Origin: Thermococcus sp.
GTDB lineage: Archaea > Methanobacteriota_B > Thermococci > Thermococcales > Thermococcaceae
Length of the DNA stretch: 5,665 nucleotides
Direction of reading: 5' to 3'
Assembly (NCBI GenBank): GCA_027035445.1
Contig: JALVUT010000444.1
Span: 1 to 5,665, forward strand
Positions 1-4,725 of the stretch are shown piece by piece. Position numbers and translations under genes: made by a program. Numbering within the stretch: the stretch's first letter is position 1; each line of letters opens with the position of its first letter. Below the pieces are notes generated by a model. It made no database searches. It was not told where the DNA came from and was given only the letters and a program-made list of their open reading frames with translations.

Positions 1-873
1 CACTTCCCTCTGGAATTCATTACTCAGGACGAACTCCACGAACTTCCTGGCAAGGGCAGGGTGCTTGCAACCTTTGACTATGCCAACACCCTCCACCTGG
101 ACGTAGGCAGTATTATTGAGGAGAACCGCACCGATGTTAGGCTCACTACCGTTTGTGTAATAGTACGCGTCGTAGGCTGGGTCGGTTGCATAGCTGAGAA
201 ACAGAGGAGCCTCACCCTTATCCCACATCTCCCATCCAGCGTCCCAGCCTTTGGTTATCTGGTATATCTGTGGCTTGAGCTTCTCCCAGTAATAGAGCCA
301 GCCGGGGTCACCGTAGGCGGCAATGGTCCAGAGGAGAAATGCCATTCCCGTGGAACTTGTCCTGGGGTCTTCCAAGATGAGGCTCTTCCTCCATCTGGGG
401 TTGAGAAGATCCTCAAAGGTCCTCGGCGGGTTCTTCACCTGGTTCTTCTTGTAGACGATGGCAATGGCACCGTAGTCGTAGGGGATCAGATGATATGTGG
501 GATCCAGTGCGTCTATTAAGTCCTTCGGAACGACGTTGATGTTGGGAGGCTTGTAGACGTCAAGGACGCCAGCAGCGATGGCCTTGGCCGCAAGACTGTT
601 ATCTATCCCGATGACAACGTCGGCCTGAGGATTGCCCTTTTCAAGGATCAGTCTGTTGAGGACTTCACCGGCGTCTCCGAGGGTTATCACATTGACCTTA
701 ACTCCATAGACCTTTTCAAACTCCGGTATGGTGGCGTTGGCCAGACCATAGCTCACGAAACTGTTATACGTATATACCGTGAGCTCCTTGCTTTCCACAC
801 CCATTACCGGGCTAACCGACCCGAACATCCCAACCAGCAGCGCCAAAATCATCAGTACGGCAAGTTTTCTCAT
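1..873 (-). CDS. thiB: Thiamine ABC transporter substrate-binding protein (3' end off window)
   Basis: This gene encodes the extracytoplasmic protein that captures thiamine or a phosphorylated form and delivers it to an ABC permease. The frame is open for 291 codons from ATG at 873 to the left edge, so the last tens of residues and the stop are missing. Residues 1-25 form a signal peptide: MRK, a hydrophobic core of about 15 residues, then a probable cut near VMG. There is no lipobox cysteine. The mature part has the ThiB-family pattern: LTVYTYNSF (31-39), ADVVIGIDN (84-92), DYG (133-135), EDPRTSSTG (168-176), SYATDPAYD (227-235) and YVQVEGVGI (257-265), followed by HPALARKFVEF (271-281). The last three blocks correspond in order to the C-terminal half of E. 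coli TbpA. The start is supported by GGGGGTGAG ending 4 bases upstream. Permease and ATPase genes would be expected past the left edge (inference). An iron-type binding protein of the same superfamily is the main alternative. Confidence 0.87.
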   Translation of the reverse strand, partial: MRKLAVLMILALLVGMFGSVSPVMGVESKELTVYTYNSFVSYGLANATIPEFEKVYGVKVNVITLGDAGEVLNRLILEKGNPQADVVIGIDNSLAAKAIAAGVLDVYKPPNINVVPKDLIDALDPTYHLIPYDYGAIAIVYKKNQVKNPPRTFEDLLNPRWRKSLILEDPRTSSTGMAFLLWTIAAYGDPGWLYYWEKLKPQIYQITKGWDAGWEMWDKGEAPLFLSYATDPAYDAYYYTNGSEPNIGAVLLNNTAYVQVEGVGIVKGCKHPALARKFVEFVLSNEFQREV

Positions 874-883
874 TCTTCTCACC

Positions 884-903
884 CCCGGTTTTAATACCCG
901 GTT
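884..903. repeat. Short direct repeat in the thiB leader
   Basis: CCCGGTT occurs at 884-890 and again at 897-903 (AACCGGG twice on the coding strand), with a 13-base period. The copy nearer the gene runs into the GGGGGTGAG ribosome binding site. The two CCGG cores could pair in the mRNA as a weak 4-base stem just before that site. No function can be assigned. Confidence 0.35.
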
Positions 904-928
904 ATCATTTTCAAAGATAAGGTGATAA
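902..928. promoter_or_regulatory. Inverted repeat over the predicted thiB start site
   Basis: TTATCA at 902-907 and TGATAA at 923-928 form a perfect 6+6 inverted repeat with half-site centres 21 bases apart, close to two helical turns. It lies just downstream of the TATA box and covers the expected transcription start, a position where a bound dimer would block RNA polymerase. It could be an operator for a thiamine-responsive or general repressor; the regulator is not identifiable from this window. In an AT-rich promoter a 6-base half-site may arise by chance. Confidence 0.35.
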
Positions 929-933
929 AAGGG

Positions 934-942
934 TAAATAAAC
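934..942 (-). promoter_or_regulatory. TATA box of thiB
   Basis: Read on the minus strand this is GTTTATTTA, preceded by CAAAA as a possible TFB recognition element. Archaeal transcription usually starts about 25 bases downstream of the TATA centre, which puts the start near 911-914 and gives a leader of roughly 40 bases ending in the ribosome binding site at 886-878. The match and the spacing are seen in the sequence. The start site itself is inferred. Confidence 0.6.
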
Positions 943-1041
943 TTTTGCTCCCCCGATTCAAGAACTTCCATCAGTCCAGTTAACAGGATAATCGCTGGAA
1001 CAAAGGGAAATGGCCAAGTTTATCTCAAAAACCGAACATAG

Positions 1042-1058
1042 GGAGGTATGCAACCTCC
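1042..1058. other. Perfect 6-bp hairpin in the NYN-thiB spacer
   Basis: GGAGGT (1042-1047) and ACCTCC (1053-1058) can pair around a 5-base loop. On the minus strand the stem is followed, 9 bases after its end, by TTTTT (1027-1031). It could therefore be a back-up transcript end for the NYN pair, or a protective 3' structure. Thermococcales terminate mainly on T-tracts and do not need a hairpin. On the plus strand it is not followed by T's. Confidence 0.35.
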
Positions 1059-1092
1059 AGATAGAGCCGTGGTAATGCAATTCTAAGACATC

Positions 1093-1109
1093 AAAAAATT
1101 CACTAAAAA
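1093..1109 (-). terminator. T-tract terminator of the NYN gene pair
   Basis: On the minus strand, 22 to 38 bases after the TAA stop at 1133-1131, the sequence holds TTTTT (1109-1105) and then TTTTTT (1098-1093). Runs of T on the coding strand are the usual intrinsic stop for archaeal RNA polymerase. The tracts lie inside the loop of an inverted repeat, CTAAGACA at 1083-1090 with TGTCTTAG at 1127-1134, which includes the stop codon. The loop of 36 bases is long, so the stem may not matter. Confidence 0.55.
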
Positions 1110-1130
1110 TCCAGAGGACTTAAAATTGTC

Positions 1131-1643
1131 TTAGCCCTCACCTCCCCCACGGCTCGTCATTTTTATGACATAATCCGCTGCGTTCTGGAGGGCCACGGAG
1201 AAGCCAGGGTCGGTTCCGGTTACGATGGTCTCCTTTCCCCGGCTCTTTGCCTCATTTATTATAGGCAGAAAGTCCGCATCACGGGTAGCCAGGGCGATTA
1301 CATCAACATCGGAGTTATAGATCATTTCCATAGCCTCAATGGCCACTCTGACATCGGTATCTCCCGCAACAATTATCGGTTCAAGTCCCTGGTTTACCAC
1401 TGCCTCTATCAGCCCCTGAGAGGCATACTGATTAAGAACCACTTTGGCTATGCGAACCTTTCCCACCTTCTCAAGGGCTTCCATAATGTCCTCAAGCTTT
1501 ATCCCGAACTCCTTCCTGAGGATATTCGGCCCATCAATTATAAGCCCGATGCTCTTCTTGACTTCTGGCTTGGGCGGCTTCTCTTCCGGGGGTTTGCCCT
1601 CCTTCTCCCCCCTCTTGAGAACCTTAAAGAGGCTTCCCCTCAC
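1131..1643 (-). CDS. NYN-domain protein, downstream copy, acidic site intact
   Basis: This 170-residue protein belongs to the DUF88/LabA-like NYN family (PIN-like fold, TIGR00288-type archaeal subgroup), whose members are predicted metal-dependent RNases. A Lys/Glu/Pro-rich N-terminal segment (about 8-30) leads into the domain at about 31-162. The expected acidic residues are present: D37 in IDGPN (36-40), D97 in GDTDV (94-98), and D122 and D124 in RDADF (121-125). The tail is glycine-rich (GGGEG). Translation starts at GTG 1643, which overlaps the TGA of the preceding paralogue by 4 bases; the GGGGGTGG about 6 bases upstream is made of that gene's last glycine codons. Translation is therefore probably coupled. 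RNA targets are unknown, and nuclease activity is inferred from the family. The fold assignment is firm; the cellular role is not known. Confidence 0.88.
   Translation of the reverse strand: MRGSLFKVLKRGEKEGKPPEEKPPKPEVKKSIGLIIDGPNILRKEFGIKLEDIMEALEKVGKVRIAKVVLNQYASQGLIEAVVNQGLEPIIVAGDTDVRVAIEAMEMIYNSDVDVIALATRDADFLPIINEAKSRGKETIVTGTDPGFSVALQNAADYVIKMTSRGGGEG
1507..1538. repeat. 32-base identical block shared with 2013-2044
   Basis: The segment encoding most of [12 protein letters not shown] is identical for 32 bases in the two NYN genes. Other shared blocks are 1486-1501 with 1992-2007 (16 bases) and 1399-1420 with 1905-1926 (22 bases). They mark the pair as a tandem duplication about 506 bases apart. 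Surrounding segments differ at many synonymous sites. Confidence 0.8.
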
Positions 1644-2152
1644 TGTTCCCCACCCCCTGACTTCAGGGTTATGGTGTAATCGGCGGCGTGTCTGAGGGCC
1701 ACCGAGAATCCCGGCTCTATTCCTATAACCACAGTCTCCTTGCCCTTTTCCTTGGCCTTTAGTATCACGGGAAGGAACTCCGCGTTGCGGGTTGCCAGGG
1801 CGATGACGTCTATGTGCGGGTTGTAGATCTCACGCATCGCCTCCACAGCGAGCTTTACTCCGGTTTCCCCGGAGACAACAACAACATCAAAACCCTGGTT
1901 GGATACTGCCTCTATCAGCCCCTGAGGGGCGTACTGGTTGAGAATGACCTTGGCCACCCGAATGTCGCCGATGCCTTCGAGGACCCCCATGATGTCCTCA
2001 AGCTTTACCCCAAACTCCTTCCTGAGGATATTCGGCCCATCAATAAGCAGCGCTATTTTCCTTCCACGACCTATATGCTTTTTCATCATCCCAATGCTCT
2101 TCATGCCACCCTTTGTTATCGAAACTATCCTCTCCCAGCTTCCACCCGCCAT
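1640..2152 (-). CDS. NYN-domain paralogue, upstream copy, acidic site degenerate
   Basis: This is the first gene of the pair, 170 residues from ATG 2152. A basic, Met/Gly-rich N-terminus (1-30) precedes an NYN domain at about 31-163. By hand alignment about 87 of 135 domain residues match the downstream copy. IDGPN (37-41, with D38) is retained, but the other acidic positions have changed: G98 in GETGV (95-99), N123 and E125 in RNAEF (122-126), where the neighbour has Asp each time. Loss of these metal ligands is expected to weaken or abolish nuclease activity, so it may be a structural or RNA-binding partner of the downstream copy (inference). The reading frame is intact with no sign of decay. 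A GTG at 2161 is in frame, but it lies inside the GGTGA that best serves as ribosome binding site for ATG 2152. The TGA overlaps the next start (GTGA). Confidence 0.85.
   Translation of the reverse strand: MAGGSWERIVSITKGGMKSIGMMKKHIGRGRKIALLIDGPNILRKEFGVKLEDIMGVLEGIGDIRVAKVILNQYAPQGLIEAVSNQGFDVVVVSGETGVKLAVEAMREIYNPHIDVIALATRNAEFLPVILKAKEKGKETVVIGIEPGFSVALRHAADYTITLKSGGGEQ
2013..2044. repeat. 32-base identical block shared with 1507-1538
   Basis: This is the partner of the block at 1507-1538, located in the upstream NYN gene over the codons of the IDGPN motif and the following LRKEFG. All codons in the shared stretch are the same in both copies, although the protein alone would allow synonymous variation. 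Confidence 0.8.
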
Positions 2153-2157
2153 AGTTG

Positions 2158-2162
2158 TCACC
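2158..2162 (-). promoter_or_regulatory. Ribosome binding site that sets the NYN start at 2152
   Basis: GGTGA on the minus strand ends 5 bases before ATG 2152-2150, the usual spacing in Thermococcales. The competing GTG at 2161-2159 lies within this site and has no comparable motif of its own at the right distance, so ATG 2152 is preferred. Confidence 0.65.
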
Positions 2163-2210
2163 GATGTTATAGTGGATCAACACCTGTTAATGCCGGATAT
2201 GACATAGGGG

Positions 2211-2219
2211 TATAAAAAG
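2211..2219 (-). promoter_or_regulatory. TATA box of the NYN pair, also the T-tract after tmcA
   Basis: Read on the minus strand the box is CTTTTTATA. Its centre at about 2215 predicts a start near 2190 and a leader of about 38 bases to ATG 2152. It starts 22 bases after the tmcA stop (2243-2241), and its T5 run is the only clear T-tract after tmcA, so it may also end the tmcA transcript. An imperfect palindrome, AACACCTGTT (2179-2188), sits at the predicted start. Confidence 0.55.
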
Positions 2220-2240
2220 TTAGCCAGGATCAATTAAACT

Positions 2241-4676
2241 CTATTTCATTATCCGTTTGTAATAGTACCACAATCCCCTTATGATGTCGCGCACCTCTAT
2301 CATTGTGAAGGTCTCGGTCCTGCCTATGAGCCTCGCCGTCTCCTCCCAGCTGTGGGCCTGAAGAACCCTGTAGATCAGCAGCTTTATCTGCCTCTCGTCG
2401 AGGTAGGGCTTCATCCAGCCGTCAAGGAGGTAGAGCTTGACTATCGGCTTCACGGCATCGACTACCGTGTCGTAGGTGAGAACCTTGCCGGTAAAGGCAT
2501 CGAGGCGCTTCTTCTGAACCTCCGTGAGGTAAACCGTGTAGTCAACGGCCTCTCCGAAGGGGGTCTCGAAGAGCCAGCGCGCGATTTCCGGTTCAAGCTC
2601 CCGATGGGTATCGCCGAGCCATTCCGTCAGTCTGATCCTGAACTCGTCGTTGGCCCCCTTTATGAGTCTCTTTGCCCTCCCGCTTATCGGCTTGAGGACT
2701 ATAGCCGTAAATTCCCCGCTGACAGGGTTCCTCGCCGGGCTGAGGTGAACCACCGCGAAGCCGTTCCTGATCCAGAAGCGCACGAGCTCCTCGCTCGCGC
2801 CGAAGCCGGAACCGATCCAGTCGAGGCCTTTCTCGCGGGCTTCCTTTTCGAGCAGTTCAAGCGCTCTGCTTCCAAGCCCCATATCCATGGCATCCGGGTG
2901 CGTGGCGATTCTGACTATACGATAGCCCCTGAGCTTCGCGAACTCCTTGAGCATGTGGTGCTTGACCATCATGTCCGGGATTATGTTGCCCCTCGGCTTG
3001 TAGCCCTTGGCCATCTTCTCTATGACCTTCTTTGGAATGCCGCCCTCCTTGGCTATCTGCACGGCTGTAACTATCTTGCCGTTCTTAAGCCTCAAAGCTC
3101 TCGCCTCGTGGTGGGGGGCATCCGCTAAAAGAGCCACGTCGCTCGGCCTGTTGCGGTAGTGCGCCAAAATGTAGATTCCAACGAAGTTTCTCAAATCTTC
3201 CCTGTCGTTCTCGAACCAGTCATCGAGGTCTGGCTCCTCAAAATAGACCTCCTTGTTCTTTATCAGCCCGTAGTCTTCCTCCGTCAGCTTTACAGGCTCG
3301 GCATCGAGGAGGAGAACGTCGAAGAGCCACTTTTCAATCGGGTCATCTTCGGCATACCGAATCGGCTTATCCATGTGAAGCTCCCTGAACTCGCGCTTTT
3401 TCCTCGCCTTCTTCAGGAACTTGACGGAGAAGCCCCTTCCGGCTCCTTCATAGCCATGAATGGTTGATGAGTAGACGACGCGCGGCTTGTTCAGATATTT
3501 GTGGAGTATGGGCACGTGGATTCCGGCGGCCTCGTCCAGTATGTAGAGATCGGCGCTCTTCCTGTGGCCCTCCGCCGGCAGGTAGTAGCGCAGTCCAATC
3601 TTCCTCGCGTAGAGCTCCTTTATAAGACCCTTCTCCTCGACGACGTGGGGCTTGAAGCCGAGCCTCTCAAGGGCGTGCTTTGCAAAGCGGAAGAGAACCT
3701 GAACGTTCTCAGGCTCCGGGGCAGTTACGACTATGCGCGTGCGCTTTCCAAGGGCTAAGGCAAGACCAACCGCCGCTATTCCAATGGAGACGCTCTTGCC
3801 CCTTCCCCTGTCGGCCGTGACGACGAGCATACCCTCGTTCTCAACGAGGTCTTCAAAGGCCTTGAGGACTTCGACCTGCCCCTCGGTCAGCGCCATCTCG
3901 TAAAGCTCGCGCGGGAAGAGAGCCTCCTCAGGGATGGGGACTCTTTTCCTGCCCCTGATCTTCGCCTGGCTCTTGCCCCTCTTAGGCTTCTTTCTAAGCT
4001 TGCCGTTCTCGGTGATTATGTAGATCTCACCGTTCTCGGTGAACTTCCTTATGAGGCGCCTGTTGAAGCGCTTCTTCACGTCATCTATTGTGTACGGCGG
4101 CGTGAGAAGGCTCTTGTGGAAGCCCGTCCACATGTCCTTCCACTTCTTAAACGGGTGGGCAAGGATAAATATCAGCCCTCCACCTCTAACCGTCTCGATG
4201 ATTCTGCCGAGGTCGTTCGGCGAGTAGTCGTAGCTCATGTCCAGAATTAGAAGGTCGTAAGTTCTCCCAAGGATGTCGCGGGTGTGCTTGAACGTAACAG
4301 CTTTAACCTCCACATTCTTCCCTGCCAGGATGTCAAAATGCTTCCTGAATGCCTCGTATCTCTTCCGCCCGAAGGTGCCCTCTCCGAGGGCGTCGGTGGC
4401 GTAGAGAACCTCTATCGCGCTTTCGCTCTCGTCCCTCAGGCGCTTCTTCATCATCTCGTCAAGGGTCTCACTCAAAAACCTCGCGGAAGCCCCGGCTAGG
4501 ATTCCAGCGATCTCGGCCTTTTTTACCGTGCCCCCTTCGATGAGTATCATCCGCCTGTGGAATTTTTCAAGAGCCTGAGCCAGAGCGGTCTCGGTGAGCT
4601 TAAGAACCTCATCCTTAATACTCTCGCCTTTAGCATAGTCCCTCACTTCCTTATCAAAGCGGACTTTGACGGTCAT
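2241..4676 (-). CDS. tmcA: RNA cytidine acetyltransferase TmcA (ac4C synthase)
   Basis: TmcA acetylates cytidine N4 in RNA using acetyl-CoA and ATP or GTP. The bacterial enzyme modifies C34 of elongator tRNA-Met; the Thermococcus kodakarensis homologue is known to make ac4C at many CCG sites in rRNA, tRNA and other RNAs, more at higher temperature. The protein has 811 residues. An N-terminal DUF1726-type domain (about 1-225) is followed by a basic linker (226-245), then a RecD-like ATPase with Walker A ADRGRGKS (288-295) and Walker B LDEAA (380-384). A GNAT domain (about 490-665) has RIATHP (589-594) and the acetyl-CoA loop MDMGLG (597-602). A C-terminal helical tRNA-binding region ends in an aromatic/basic stretch (LWYYYKR, 802-808). 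Every key motif is intact. The start at 4676 is supported by GGAGG 4 bases upstream and by a TATA box. It appears to be monocistronic. Confidence 0.96.
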   Translation of the reverse strand: MTVKVRFDKEVRDYAKGESIKDEVLKLTETALAQALEKFHRRMILIEGGTVKKAEIAGILAGASARFLSETLDEMMKKRLRDESESAIEVLYATDALGEGTFGRKRYEAFRKHFDILAGKNVEVKAVTFKHTRDILGRTYDLLILDMSYDYSPNDLGRIIETVRGGGLIFILAHPFKKWKDMWTGFHKSLLTPPYTIDDVKKRFNRRLIRKFTENGEIYIITENGKLRKKPKRGKSQAKIRGRKRVPIPEEALFPRELYEMALTEGQVEVLKAFEDLVENEGMLVVTADRGRGKSVSIGIAAVGLALALGKRTRIVVTAPEPENVQVLFRFAKHALERLGFKPHVVEEKGLIKELYARKIGLRYYLPAEGHRKSADLYILDEAAGIHVPILHKYLNKPRVVYSSTIHGYEGAGRGFSVKFLKKARKKREFRELHMDKPIRYAEDDPIEKWLFDVLLLDAEPVKLTEEDYGLIKNKEVYFEEPDLDDWFENDREDLRNFVGIYILAHYRNRPSDVALLADAPHHEARALRLKNGKIVTAVQIAKEGGIPKKVIEKMAKGYKPRGNIIPDMMVKHHMLKEFAKLRGYRIVRIATHPDAMDMGLGSRALELLEKEAREKGLDWIGSGFGASEELVRFWIRNGFAVVHLSPARNPVSGEFTAIVLKPISGRAKRLIKGANDEFRIRLTEWLGDTHRELEPEIARWLFETPFGEAVDYTVYLTEVQKKRLDAFTGKVLTYDTVVDAVKPIVKLYLLDGWMKPYLDERQIKLLIYRVLQAHSWEETARLIGRTETFTMIEVRDIIRGLWYYYKRIMK

Positions 4677-4691
4677 CTCTCCTCCCCGGGT

Positions 4692-4716
4692 AAAAGAGAA
4701 AAAAGGGTTTTAAAAA
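4692..4716 (-). terminator. T-rich terminator of the right-edge gene, overlapping the tmcA promoter
   Basis: After the TGA stop at 4728-4726 the minus strand carries T5 (4716-4712), T6 (4704-4699) and T4 (4695-4692) within 25 bases. This is the usual archaeal T-tract stop. It coincides with the TATA box and initiation region of tmcA, so the end of one unit and the start of the next use the same DNA. Confidence 0.55.
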
Positions 4717-4717
4717 G
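4708..4717 (-). promoter_or_regulatory. TATA box of tmcA
   Basis: The minus strand reads CTTTTTAAAA. Transcription about 25 bases from its centre would start near 4687, giving a leader of only about 11 bases that is almost entirely the GGGGAGGAG ribosome binding site before ATG 4676. The box begins 8 bases after the stop codon of the upstream gene. Confidence 0.6.
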
Positions 4718-4725
4718 TTGGGGAC

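Noticed and set aside
61..519. Plus-strand open frame of 152 codons
   Set aside because: It lies antisense inside thiB, whose minus-strand translation matches a known family throughout. It has no ribosome binding site or protein-like composition.
903..927. TrmB-type glycolytic motif (TATCAC-N5-GTGATA) at the thiB promoter
   Set aside because: TATCA and TGATA are present, but 15 bases lie between them and the inner bases do not fit the known spacing, so the motif is not met.
1048..1086. Small plus-strand ORF of 12 codons starting ATGCAACC
   Set aside because: The GGAGGT directly touches the ATG with no spacing and is part of a hairpin; the peptide is too short to support.
874..1130. TPP riboswitch or C/D box RNA upstream of thiB
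   Set aside because: The leader is only about 40 bases, too short for a TPP riboswitch. No properly spaced C (RTGATGA) and D (CTGA) boxes were found on either strand.
2153..2161. GTG at 2161 as the start of the upstream NYN gene
   Set aside because: It lies within the GGTGA motif that is well placed for ATG 2152, and it adds only three residues.
1444..2215. Plus-strand frames antisense to the NYN genes
   Set aside because: They overlap two well-supported minus-strand genes. Similar shadow frames arise in both copies simply because the genes are duplicates.
2352..3128. Plus-strand open frame of 258 codons
   Set aside because: It is a shadow of the tmcA GNAT and C-terminal coding region, kept open by the codon bias of a GC-rich gene. 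The same applies to the other plus-strand frames within tmcA and the minus-strand frame at 2699-2893.
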